Positions 8,257 through 15,936 of a stretch of DNA of 64,000 nucleotides are shown one piece after another. The translations under genes were made by a program, and so were the position numbers. The stretch comes from Isoptericola halotolerans (GTDB lineage Bacteria; Actinomycetota; Actinomycetes; Actinomycetales; Cellulomonadaceae), in assembly GCF_013149785.1 (NCBI RefSeq), contig NZ_JABEZU010000001.1, positions 62,001 through 126,000 on the forward strand, given 5' to 3'. Each line of letters opens with the position of its first letter. The first letter of the stretch is position 1. The notes below the pieces were generated by a model, which was not told the DNA's origin, ran no database searches, and saw nothing but the letters and a program-made list of their open reading frames with translations.

Positions 8257-8458
8257 CCTCGACCCACTCGAGCAGGTCACCGGGCTGGCAGTCGAGCACG
8301 CGGCACATGGCCTCGAGCGTGGAGAAGCGCACGGCCTTCGCGCGGCCGTTCTTCAGCACGGCCACGTTCGCGGGGGTGAGGCCGACGCGTTCGGCGAACT
8401 CGCCGACGCTCATCTTGCGGCGGGCGAGCTCGACGTCGAGGCGGACGACGATCGGCAT
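8246..8458 (-). CDS. Small XRE/YozG-type HTH regulator
   Basis: 70 aa, almost entirely one helix-turn-helix (VGEFAERVGLTPANVAVLKNGRAKAVRFSTL, residues ~18-48). It resembles the YozG-type Cro/C1 proteins that typically accompany a DUF2975 membrane protein, as here. The DUF2975 stop and this ATG share a base (TGATG), and the flavoprotein gene overlaps its 3' end, so the three form one operon. Likely an autoregulator whose activity may be governed by its membrane partner; that link is inferred from recurring pairing only. Confidence 0.88.
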   Translation of the reverse strand: MPIVVRLDVELARRKMSVGEFAERVGLTPANVAVLKNGRAKAVRFSTLEAMCRVLDCQPGDLLEWVEDAD

Positions 8459-8937
8459 CAGATCACCCCGTCCAGGTCGGTGCGCAGCGCGGTCGCCTGC
8501 ACGAGCAGGGCGCGCAGCACCACCATGAGCAGCCCGACGGCGGCGCCCACGAGCAGCGCCACCAGGAGCAGGGCGGCGGTGCCGGACAGGCCTTCGGCGG
8601 CGGCGACCAGCGCGCACGCGACGAGGACCAGCACCCAGGCCAGACCGACCGCCGCGAGGATGGCGTCGACCCAACGTCGCGAGCGTTCGGAGAAGATCTC
8701 GTCGTCGCGGACCATCGTCAGCAACCGCCAGGTGCACACGAGCACCACCTGCACGCAGGCGAGGACGACGACGGCGAGGGCCAGCAGGGGCCACCGGTAC
8801 GGGGCGAGGTCGGGGTTCTGCTCGGCCGTGCGACCGAGGATCGCCGGGAGCGCGGCGACCTGCGTCGTGACCAGGGTGGCGAGCACGGCGGCGAGCAGGA
8901 CGCGGAGCGGGACCACGAGGCGGGATGTGCGGGACAT
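8458..8937 (-). CDS. DUF2975 membrane protein
   Basis: 159 aa from the ATG at 8937. Four hydrophobic segments are visible, at about residues 8-30, 45-70, 92-118 and 122-145, with the DDEIFSERSRRWV stretch before segment 3 that marks the DUF2975 (YoaS-like) family. Function unknown; it is regularly encoded immediately before a YozG-type HTH gene. An upstream ATG at 9003 would add 22 polar residues and is less likely. Upstream DNA to 9104 is a divergent control region containing TTGACT (minus strand) and scattered ATCGA/TCGAT half-sites. Confidence 0.8.
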   Translation of the reverse strand: MSRTSRLVVPLRVLLAAVLATLVTTQVAALPAILGRTAEQNPDLAPYRWPLLALAVVVLACVQVVLVCTWRLLTMVRDDEIFSERSRRWVDAILAAVGLAWVLVLVACALVAAAEGLSGTAALLLVALLVGAAVGLLMVVLRALLVQATALRTDLDGVI

Positions 8938-9104
8938 AGAGGGAGACTTGCGGGCTCGACTATCGAAAGTCAATAGGTAGTGACCGTTTCTCGATATCTT
9001 CACGAGGGTGACACCGGACCCGTCGCTCCCGATCAGCTCTGCGAAGAGACGCAGAGGGAGCAGAATCGAGAGGAGTGCGTTCAGCAGAGGCGAAGGAGCC
9101 GTCG

Positions 9105-9566
9105 ATGGAGGACTGGCGCAAGGTCAAGCGGCTGGTGTTTGCGCGCCACAGCAACCCGTGGAGCATGTGGACGAGGTGGGCGAGCACCCCGCTGATGCTC
9201 GTCCCGGTGTGGCGACGCAGCCCGCGCGACGCCGCGCTGGTCGGCCTGTGGATGGCGGTCAACCCGGTGGTGTTCCGCGAACCCGCGCACGACCGGGCAT
9301 GGGCGACCCGGGCGGCGCTCGGCGAGGAGCAGTGGATCGCCGAGCGCCCGATGGACACCGCGATGGCGGTCGACGTCGCCGCGACCGCCGCCTTGCTGGC
9401 CGCGATGGTCGCCGCCCATCGACGCCGCGCGGTGCCGGCCGCGGCCGCGACAGCACTGGGGATGGGGCTGCTGATGGCGTACTGGGAGCTGATGGCCCGC
9501 TACTACGACCGTCTGCTCGATGAGAAGGCCGCCGGCATGGAGGAGCACCTGGACCCGGCCACCTGA
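9105..9566 (+). CDS. DUF6653-type membrane protein
   Basis: 153 aa, start chosen at 9105 because GGAG lies 7 nt upstream. The N-terminus contains RHSNPWSMWTRW, which I recall as the hallmark of DUF6653 proteins. Hydrophobic stretches lie at residues ~30-55 and ~88-130. Role unknown. It is divergent from the DUF2975 operon and shares its control region. Confidence 0.65.
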   Translation: MEDWRKVKRLVFARHSNPWSMWTRWASTPLMLVPVWRRSPRDAALVGLWMAVNPVVFREPAHDRAWATRAALGEEQWIAERPMDTAMAVDVAATAALLAAMVAAHRRRAVPAAAATALGMGLLMAYWELMARYYDRLLDEKAAGMEEHLDPAT

Positions 9567-9658
9567 CGACGACCCCGCTGTGCTTCTCCGGCGAGGGCCA
9601 CCCGGGGACCGTGGCTGGGTAGCATGGCGCCCCGCACGAGATCGACAGGACCGGGACG

Positions 9659-10435
9659 ATGACCGACGAACCAGAGCACCTCGTGCGGGACATCCGGGAG
9701 GCGTTGGAGGGCCTGCCTTCCCAGCTCGCCGCCGCGCTCTTCGACGTCGCCAACGACCTGAGACGGCTCGACGTGCGCCCCGACGTGGTGGAAGCCTTCT
9801 ACCTGGCCGCCATCCACCACGGGGAGAACGACTCGTACCTCAATCTCGGCAACCTCTACGCGGAGAACGACGACCACGCGAAGGCGCTGGAGGCGTATCG
9901 GGCGTCGTGGCGGCACGGCGACGCCAAGGGCGCCTTCATGGCGGCGCAGGCGCTGGAGTCGGAGGGCTCGCTCGAGGAAGCGCGAGATGCCTACACCTTC
10001 GCGGCAGTTCAGTTTCCCGAGGCGAGCTACCGGCTGGCGCGGGTTCTCGACGCGATGGGTGAGCACGAGCGGGCGGCCGAGGTGCTCGAAGGCTCCGCGG
10101 AGAGCAGCTGGGAGTCGGCGGTGGACCTGGCCCTGGGCGCCTCGAAGCCGGTCGAGGAGGCGATCGCCCTGCTGGAACGGCACCGTGACCGGGGTGAGTC
10201 GGAGGTCGCCGTCACGCTCGGGCTGCTGTACGAGCGCGCCGGTCGCGACGCCGACGCCAGGGAGACGTGGCGCCGCGCCGCCGAGACAGGAGATGCTTTC
10301 GCGGCGACCAACCTGGGACTGGCTCTCGACGACGACGGTGACCGTACCGAGGCGGTCACCTGGTGGAGGTTCGCGGCGCAGCGCGGGGACGAGAAGGCCG
10401 CTGAGCTCTTGGAGGACCTCGCCACGACCGACTGA
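9659..10435 (+). CDS. TPR/Sel1-like repeat protein
   Basis: 258 aa, acidic, no signal peptide or membrane segment. From residue ~50 on, helical repeat pairs recur (AFYLAAIHHGENDSYLNLGNLYAE, AYRASWRHGDAKGAFMAAQALES, TWRRAAETGDAFAATNLGLALDD, WWRFAAQRGDEKAAELLEDLA) with the Ala/Gly/Leu spacing of Sel1/TPR motifs. Probably a cytoplasmic protein-binding scaffold; the partner is unknown. AGGACCGGG precedes the ATG. It lies just ahead of the phzF-like gene on the same strand, which has its own promoter. Confidence 0.8.
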   Translation: MTDEPEHLVRDIREALEGLPSQLAAALFDVANDLRRLDVRPDVVEAFYLAAIHHGENDSYLNLGNLYAENDDHAKALEAYRASWRHGDAKGAFMAAQALESEGSLEEARDAYTFAAVQFPEASYRLARVLDAMGEHERAAEVLEGSAESSWESAVDLALGASKPVEEAIALLERHRDRGESEVAVTLGLLYERAGRDADARETWRRAAETGDAFAATNLGLALDDDGDRTEAVTWWRFAAQRGDEKAAELLEDLATTD

Positions 10436-10480
10436 TGCTGTCTCCGCCGCCGCCGGGCCCGACCCCGGTGGCACCCGGGC

Positions 10481-10486
10481 TACTCT
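10481..10486 (+). promoter_or_regulatory. -10 box of a leaderless promoter for the phzF-like gene
   Basis: TACTCT ends 6 nt before the ATG at 10493 and no ribosome binding site is present, the leaderless arrangement common in actinobacteria. Confidence 0.5.
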
Positions 10487-10492
10487 GCGCGG

Positions 10493-11352
10493 ATGGAGCG
10501 CAGATTCCGGCAGGTGGACGTCTTCGGCCAGGCCCCGTGCACGGGCAACCCCGTCGCGGTGGTGCTCGACGCCGACGGCCTCGACGACGAGGCGCTGCGA
10601 CGGTTCTCGGTGTGGACGAACCTCTCGGAGTGCACGTTCGTGCTGCCACCGACGGTGCCCGGTGCCGACTACCGGGTGCGGATCTTCAGCCTGCGCACCG
10701 AGCTGCCGTTCGCCGGGCACCCCACCCTGGGCACCGCGCGGGCCTGGCTGGACGCCGGCGGCACCCCGGCGGCACCCCGGCGGCACCCGGCGTGGTGGTC
10801 CAGGAGTGCGGTGCGGGACTGGTGCCGGTGCGTCTCGACGGCGACCGGCTGGCCTTCGCCGCGCCACCGCGGCTGCACTCCGGCTCGGTCGACCCCGAGC
10901 TGCTCGACACGCTGGTGCAGATCCTCGGGATCGGGCGTGAGCAGGTGTTGGACGCCGAACGGCTCGACAACGGGCCCGGCTGGGTGGGCCTGCTGCTCGA
11001 CGGCGCGAGCACCGTCCTCGACCTGCACCCGGACGCCTCCGCGCACCCGGGAAGGTGGGACATCGGGGTGATCGGTGCGCACGACCCGGGCTCTGAGTCG
11101 GCGTTCGAGCTGCGGGCGTTCTTCACCGAGGGGGACGAACCCCTGCGTGAGGACCCCGTGACGGGCAGCCTGAACGCGGCAGCGGCACAGTGGCTCCTCG
11201 CGACCGGGCGTGCGAGGGCGCCCTACGTCGCCGCCCAGGGCACCGCGATGGGACGCCGGGGCCGCGTCCACGTCGACACCGAGGACGGGCGGATCTGGGT
11301 CGGCGGCCGCGCCGAGGTGGTCCTGTCCGGCACGGCCGCGCTGCCGGCCTGA
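10493..11352 (+). pseudogene. PhzF-family isomerase gene with a frameshift
   Basis: The first ~90 codons (from ATG 10493) read as a PhzF protein: RQVDVFGQAPCTGNPVAVV, RIFSLRTELPFAGHPTLGTA. The rest of the family sequence (VVVQECGAGLVPVRL ... REDPVTGSLNAAAAQWL ... GRVHVDTEDGRIWVGG) continues in a different frame to the stop at 11352. The break lies in a tandem 11-bp repeat at 10757-10788; removing one unit restores one uninterrupted frame of about 282 codons with the conserved Glu and GHPT/DPVTGS motifs intact. As written the product is truncated. It is a recent slippage mutation, a phase-variable switch, or an assembly error. Intact PhzF proteins are diaminopimelate-epimerase-like isomerases. 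Confidence 0.85.
10757..10788 (+). repeat. 11-bp tandem repeat causing the phzF frameshift
   Basis: GGCGGCACCCC occurs twice, followed by a 10-base third copy. Eleven is not a multiple of three, so one copy more or fewer switches the reading frame. The frame-restoring state is exactly one unit shorter than the sequence given. Confidence 0.9.
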
Positions 11353-11683
11353 GCCTGCCGCTGGTTGCCGAATCCAGCGCGAGCACCCGATGCACGATGC
11401 TGTCGGAACTGACTGCTGCCAACAGCTGTCCGCGGTCGACGGGCAGGCCGACGCGTGCGTAGCTGATCTGCATCGAGGGGGCGGCCCCGGTGGAAGCGGG
11501 AGACGTGGAGCGCCCGGCTGCTCGGTCCAGCAGATCGCTGCCTCCATCAGCTCCGGCGAGCGATCCGACCACAGCTTCAGAAACGATCGTTTCTGGCGCG
11601 GTGCCGGGATCTGGCTGGAGTTGTCAGCGATCCCCGACATCCGCCCTGTGGCACCGGGCAGGTCGCCCTGCCCGGTAGCCGCG
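11353..11683. other. Gene-free stretch with an 18-bp perfect palindrome
   Basis: I find no convincing gene here; open frames on the minus strand have no recognisable product and atypical composition. CAGAAACGATCGTTTCTG (11578-11595) is a perfect palindrome with a central CG, the form of an operator for a LacI- or TetR-type dimer. It lies downstream of both flanking genes, so its target promoter is not evident and it may be left from a lost gene. Confidence 0.55.
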
Positions 11684-12334
11684 TCAGTAAGCGACGGCGA
11701 AGCGCTGCATCCGGTGCCGGGGCGTCTCGATCTCGTCGACGATCGCCAAGGCGTAGTCCTCGACCGAGATGGTGCTCTCGCCCTCGTCGTCGACGAGGAG
11801 GTCGTCGAGGGAGGTGCGGTAGGCGCCCGTGCGCTCACCGGGAGCGATGCTCGCGGCCGGGCTGACGTTGACCCAGTCCAGGTCGGTCACGGAGCGGTAG
11901 TGCTCCAGAGCGGCGCCGTGGGCGTGCATGATCTTCAGGAGGTCCTCCGGCAGCCCGGGGTTGTCCTGGACGAGCGCGCCGTCCGGGGTGCGCAGGGTGC
12001 CGGCGCCGCCCACGGCGATGAGCCGCGGTGCCTGGCCCCCGAGCGCCCGCAGGCCTTCGGTGAGAGCCTTGGCGGAGGGCTCGATCGTCGCGAGGTGGCC
12101 CTGGCCGTCGCGGCCGCCGACCGCGCTGACGAGCACGTCCTGGCCGGTTGCGGCCGAGCTGACCGACTGCGGATCCAGGACGTCACCGGGGGTGACGCTC
12201 AGGCGGGGGTGCTGGACGGTGACCTTCGCGGGATCGCGGACGACGGCGGTGACAGTGTGGCCCCGCTCGAGGGCCTCGCGGACGATGGCGGAGCCGAGGG
12301 TGCCGTTGGCGCCGAAGACGGTGATGTCTGACAA
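11684..12334 (-). CDS. NAD(P)-binding NmrA/SDR-like oxidoreductase
   Basis: 216 aa, atypical SDR. The cofactor motif GANGTLGSAIV is at residues 8-18, followed by AVVRDPAKV as the adenosine-phosphate-binding segment, typical of the NAD(P)H-binding (YwnB/BVR-B-like) subgroup. There is no classical YxxxK. Likely a cytoplasmic reductase or redox sensor. It lies 47 bp after the DsbA-family gene, upstream on the same strand, forming a two-gene operon divergent from an AraC regulator; this suggests both are controlled by it, perhaps for redox or xenobiotic stress. Confidence 0.85.
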   Translation of the reverse strand: MSDITVFGANGTLGSAIVREALERGHTVTAVVRDPAKVTVQHPRLSVTPGDVLDPQSVSSAATGQDVLVSAVGGRDGQGHLATIEPSAKALTEGLRALGGQAPRLIAVGGAGTLRTPDGALVQDNPGLPEDLLKIMHAHGAALEHYRSVTDLDWVNVSPAASIAPGERTGAYRTSLDDLLVDDEGESTISVEDYALAIVDEIETPRHRMQRFAVAY

Positions 12335-12381
12335 GGTGTAACTCCTTGGAGTGGTGGGGTCAGTGGTGGGTGTGAGGTGGG

Positions 12382-13014
12382 TCAGGCGGCGCGGTCGAGG
12401 TGCCGATCGAGCGCCTCGGTGAGCGCGGCGGCGCTGGAGACGGGACCGCCGAGACGGTGGGTGCCCGTCTCCGTGTGCAGCAGCAGGGTCGGGTAACCCT
12501 CGACGCCGAGGCGGCGGAGCTCGCGGAATTCCTCTTCAGCCTCGGCACGGGCGTCCGTCGAGCGGAACGCCTCGACGGCCGCGTCGGCATCCAGCCCGTG
12601 CTCCTCGGCGATGTCGCGGACGACCTCGACGTCGGAGAGGCTACGGCCGTCGATGTACCAGGCACGCTGCAGCGCGCTGGCGAGCACGAGAGCATTCTCC
12701 GGGGCCTGGCGGCGCAGTGCGACGAGCGCGGTGGCGGCGTCGGCCGAGTCCATGTGGGTCGTGCCCCCCTCCAGCATGCGCTGGTAGTCCTCGCCGAAGG
12801 TCACGCCGGTGAGATCGGCGATGCGCTGGTTGGCCCCCGGGATGTGGGGGTAGGCGCTGATCGGGCCCGCCTTGGCACCGGTGAACAGCCCGCCGGAGCG
12901 GACCTCGAGCGTGATGCGGTTGATGTTGTCGGCGGCGAACTGCCGCACGGCGGGGCCGAAGCCGTAGCACCAGCCGCAGTAGGCGTCGAACGCGTAGGTG
13001 AGCTTGGTGGTCAT
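12382..13014 (-). CDS. DsbA-family thioredoxin-fold oxidoreductase
   Basis: 210 aa. The CGWC active site is at residues 13-16, with a cis-Pro region near GVEGYPTLLL. The sequence between them is the alpha-helical insertion of the DsbA/FrnE group. It has no signal peptide, so unlike periplasmic DsbA it acts in the cytoplasm, like FrnE or 2-hydroxychromene-2-carboxylate-isomerase-like proteins. First gene of an operon with the NmrA-like gene; divergent from the AraC regulator across a 143-bp control region. Confidence 0.87.
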   Translation of the reverse strand: MTTKLTYAFDAYCGWCYGFGPAVRQFAADNINRITLEVRSGGLFTGAKAGPISAYPHIPGANQRIADLTGVTFGEDYQRMLEGGTTHMDSADAATALVALRRQAPENALVLASALQRAWYIDGRSLSDVEVVRDIAEEHGLDADAAVEAFRSTDARAEAEEEFRELRRLGVEGYPTLLLHTETGTHRLGGPVSSAAALTEALDRHLDRAA

Positions 13015-13145
13015 CGCTTCTCTTCTGGTCGAAGTCGGTCACGGTGGGTGTCGCCGGGTGTGGAAGAACTGTTGGCCCGTTCCTCACTGGCTGCTCCGTG
13101 ATGACAACTACTCTGTGCCGGTCCGCGATGCTGGGAAAGGTGAGC

Positions 13146-13151
13146 TACGGT
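13146..13151 (+). promoter_or_regulatory. -10 box of a leaderless promoter for the AraC gene
   Basis: TACGGT ends 6 nt before the ATG at 13158. GGTCCG and its near-complements recur around it (13128-13172), so the regulator may bind over its own start. Confidence 0.5.
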
Positions 13152-13157
13152 CCGGTT

Positions 13158-14111
13158 ATGGTGAAAAACGGTCATGAGGCGGTGGTGCCGGTCCGTTATG
13201 CGCCACCGGGGACCGAGGCAGCCGGGGTCGAAGTGCTCTCGCTCGGCGTGCTGCACGACCGCCTGCGCAATCTTCACCGCGACAGCGGGACCGCGGGCCC
13301 CGGGCGAGGGGGACGCGTCGAGCGCCTGGAGTTCCACCTCCTACTCGCGCTCGACACGGGACTGCTGTGGCACATGGTCGACTTCTCCGACTTCGCCCTC
13401 GCCCCGGGGACCTGGCTCTGGGTTAGGCCGGGGCAGGTGCAGCAGTTCAGCGACTTGAGCGAGGCGCAGGGCACGGCCGTACTGTTCCAGGCCGACCTCC
13501 TCGACCGCATCGTCGCCGCGCAGGTACGGCTCGACGACCCCTTCGCGCCGACCGTGTGGCCGGTGGCAGGAGCCTCCGGAGCCGCGGTGACCCGCATCCT
13601 GAACGAGCTGGGACGCGCCCACCGCGACGTCGGTCTGACCGCGTCGACCCGGTCGGCGATCCTCCGGCACTTGCTGAGCGCGCTCCTCCTCCGCCTCACC
13701 GATCGCAACGTGCCGGTGGGCACGGTCGCCCCGGAGCACACCGAGACCTTCCAGCGCTTCCGTGCCGCCGTCGAGAAGGACTTCGCGCGGGCCCGCGACG
13801 TCGGCCACTACGCCCATCACCTGGGGTACGCGCCGCGCACCCTGACCCGGGCGTCCCAGGCGGCCGCGGGGGTGGGGGCGAAGGCGTTCATCGACCGCCG
13901 GGTCATCCTGGAGGCGAGGCGCCTCCTCGCACATGGGGAGGATCCCGTCGTCGTCATCGCGTATCGACTGGGATTCCCGGACGCGAGCAGCTTCGGGAAG
14001 TTCTTCACCCAGCGCACGGGCAGCACGCCCGCCGCCTTCCGCCACCGGTTCCGTACCGGCCGCCGCCCTCGGCCACGGCGCGGAGGGGGCACCGAGACGG
14101 CCGGCGAATAG
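13158..14111 (+). CDS. AraC-family transcriptional regulator
   Basis: 317 aa from the ATG at 13158, chosen over an earlier in-frame ATG because a -10 box sits 6 nt upstream. The N-terminal ~170 residues look like a cupin-type sensor (LWHMVDFSDFALAPGTWLWVRPGQVQQF). The C-terminal ~100 residues contain the double HTH, with ARDVGHYAHHLGYAPRTLTRASQAAAG and the terminal signature VVIAYRLGFPDASSFGKFFTQRTGSTPAAFR. It probably regulates the divergent DsbA/NmrA operon. The last 25 residues are an Arg/Gly-rich tail outside the family core. Effector unknown. Confidence 0.9.
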   Translation: MVKNGHEAVVPVRYAPPGTEAAGVEVLSLGVLHDRLRNLHRDSGTAGPGRGGRVERLEFHLLLALDTGLLWHMVDFSDFALAPGTWLWVRPGQVQQFSDLSEAQGTAVLFQADLLDRIVAAQVRLDDPFAPTVWPVAGASGAAVTRILNELGRAHRDVGLTASTRSAILRHLLSALLLRLTDRNVPVGTVAPEHTETFQRFRAAVEKDFARARDVGHYAHHLGYAPRTLTRASQAAAGVGAKAFIDRRVILEARRLLAHGEDPVVVIAYRLGFPDASSFGKFFTQRTGSTPAAFRHRFRTGRRPRPRRGGGTETAGE

Positions 14112-14219
14112 GCGCGATGTTCTCGGAAGCCCGGAGCGACGCCCGTGACTCGTCACGGTGTGAGCCCGGCACCCCCACCGCGGTCGTGGTCATAGAAGCT
14201 AGGAGTGCGAGCCAGGGTG

Positions 14220-14325
14220 CGAGCGCTTCGCCCGTGGCAAGAGGGTTCCTCCTGCGAAGCATGCCGGCAGGTGTTCTCGGGGACTTCCGCCATGTGGCGG
14301 AGCACCCCCGCTCCGCCCGAGAAGC
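14220..14325. other. Block of nested inverted repeats (possible oriT or structured RNA)
   Basis: Several strong inverted repeats are packed into ~105 bp. GCTTCGC pairs with GCGAAGC about 26 nt later. TTCTCGGG pairs with CCCGAGAA, and the loop between them holds CTTCCGCCA-TG-TGGCGGAG. No gene covers it; the whole stretch 14112-14466 lacks a supportable CDS. Its closeness to a conjugation coupling-protein fragment makes a relic transfer origin possible, and a structured RNA is the alternative. Unproven. Confidence 0.35.
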
Positions 14326-14466
14326 GTGAGTGCCCGATGGACGCCCAGCGGAAAGGCGTGAGGGGAACAGGCCCACCATCGCCGTCCGTGCCATTCGTCA
14401 CGAACAAGACCCGCACACCTCGAAGTTACCTCGCTCACCGATCCCCATTCGGACGCGGCGACAGCC

Positions 14467-14901
14467 CTATGCAGAGGACTTCGACCACCCGTGCAGCCGA
14501 CTTCGGACCTTGACAGGGGTGGCCGCGTGCGGGCCGGCCATCCACGGCACGGTGCGCTGCCCGCGCCCGTAGGAGGTCGAGGACGACAGCCGGTCGTAGT
14601 CCCCGATCAGCTTGGACAGAGACTAGAGGAACGCCACTTCGGAGACGCCGCCGCCGTAGACCTTGACGTTCGACGCGCTCCACAGCTTCTTCATCCCGGA
14701 CTCGCCCCAGACCTCGACGCCCTGGGACCAGGACTGCAGGATCGTCATCGGCACGATCCCGCGCGAGCCGTAGTGCGAGTACAGGTTCGGCAGCTCGCGC
14801 CACCGGCAGACGTTGGCGGCCTCGTCGAGCACCCCGAGCAGCGGGGTGGCCAGGCGCCCGCCGGCAGACCGGGCGGCGAGCTCCTCAGCGGCCTCGACCA
14901 C
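14467..14901 (-). pseudogene. Fragment of a conjugative coupling protein (TraD/TraG/T4CP-like)
   Basis: The minus-strand frame reads GRLATPLLGVLDEAANVCRW (containing the Walker B-like LGVLDEAANV), then LYSHYGSRGIVPMTILQSWSQGVEVWG and MKKLWSASNVKVYGGGVSE. This is the ATPase core of actinobacterial type IV coupling proteins. An amber codon at 14623-14625 interrupts it; the same frame continues with LIGDYDRLSSSTSYGRGQRTV and then jumps to PWMAGPHA, which in intact proteins lies some 40 residues later as I remember the family. The N-terminal ~400 residues are missing, cut by an in-frame stop just ahead. It is a dead scar of an integrated conjugative element. Confidence 0.8.
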
Positions 14902-14933
14902 GGCGGGTCACACCGCTGGCGCGCCCCACCGGT

Positions 14934-15893
14934 TCACAGCACCGTCGCGAGCTGTTCCAGCGCGGCGAGCGGGTCGGGGCCGGCGGGCATCAGCACGTTC
15001 GACGTGACCCCCGCCGCCGTCAGCTCGTCGATCCGTGCACGGACCTGGGCGGGCGTCCCGGCGAGCGCGAGCTGCTGCACCCACTCCGCGGGCAGTCGCT
15101 CGGTGAACTCCTGTCGCGTGGCGCAGTCGGCGCGCAAGGCCGCGAACTCCGCCGCGAACGGCAGCGGGGCCAGGTGCGGTGCCCAGTCCGGTTCCCCGAT
15201 CCACTCGAGACCCGGCCGCGCCGTGGTGACGGCGGCGTTCGGGTCCTGGTCGACGGCAGCCAGGTTGTAGGCGACGACCCGGTGCGCGCCCGGGGCCGCG
15301 ATCTGCTCGCGCGCCGCGACCACGTACTCGGGGGTGACCGGCTCGGCCAGCACCGTCCCGTCCGCCACCCGCCCCGAGACTGCGAGGGACCGCGGCCCCC
15401 GGACGCCGAGCAGGAGCGGCGGCGAGGTCTCGGGCAGCGACGACGGTTCCAGCCGCAGGTCCTCGAGGCTCGCCCCCGCGACCGTGCCGGTCAGGGTGTC
15501 TCCCGCAAGGAGCGCGCGCACCCCTTGGGTGTACTCGTTCAGGAACGTCAGCGGCCGTTCCGGCCAGCACCCTGCCTGCCGCATCCAGCCCGGCATGCCG
15601 TGCCCGATCCCGACGACGACCCTCCCGGGGAAGAGCTGGCCGAGCGTCGCGATCTCCATCGCCGCGAAGGCGACGTTGCGCGACGCCGCGGGCAGGATCC
15701 CGATACCGACACCGATGCGCTCGGTGCTGGCCAGCACCGCCGCGGCCTGCGCGAAGCCACCACGGAAACCGAGGTCCTCGACGACCCACAGCTCGTCGAA
15801 CCCGGTGCGCTCGGCCGTCCGGGCGTAGTCCAGCACCTGGTGCGCGGGCAGGTCACGCGGCAGCATCACACTGATGCTCGGGGTAGCAGTCAT
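14934..15893 (-). CDS. LLM-class (F420/flavin-dependent) oxidoreductase
   Basis: 319 aa, usual length for luciferase-like monooxygenase family proteins. The TIM-barrel opening ISVMLPRDLPAHQVLDYARTAERTGFDELWVVED, the GVGIGILPAASRN strand and FPGRVVVGIGHGMPGWM are characteristic, and the closing LALAGTPAQVRARIDELTAAGV helix is the family C-terminal signature. Such enzymes use F420H2 or FMNH2; F420 is favoured because the group is common in actinobacteria and a DDN-type protein is also nearby. Substrate unknown. It abuts the coupling-protein scar on its 3' side, so the insertion scar ends just behind it. Confidence 0.85.
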   Translation of the reverse strand: MTATPSISVMLPRDLPAHQVLDYARTAERTGFDELWVVEDLGFRGGFAQAAAVLASTERIGVGIGILPAASRNVAFAAMEIATLGQLFPGRVVVGIGHGMPGWMRQAGCWPERPLTFLNEYTQGVRALLAGDTLTGTVAGASLEDLRLEPSSLPETSPPLLLGVRGPRSLAVSGRVADGTVLAEPVTPEYVVAAREQIAAPGAHRVVAYNLAAVDQDPNAAVTTARPGLEWIGEPDWAPHLAPLPFAAEFAALRADCATRQEFTERLPAEWVQQLALAGTPAQVRARIDELTAAGVTSNVLMPAGPDPLAALEQLATVL

Positions 15894-15936
15894 GGATAAC
15901 TTCTATCAGAGTGCTGGTGGACGAGCCGCCCAGGTC

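Noticed and set aside
11353-11683. Serine-recombinase or transposase remnant
   Set aside because: One minus-strand frame opens MQISYARVG, faintly resolvase-like, but nothing after it fits; too short to support.
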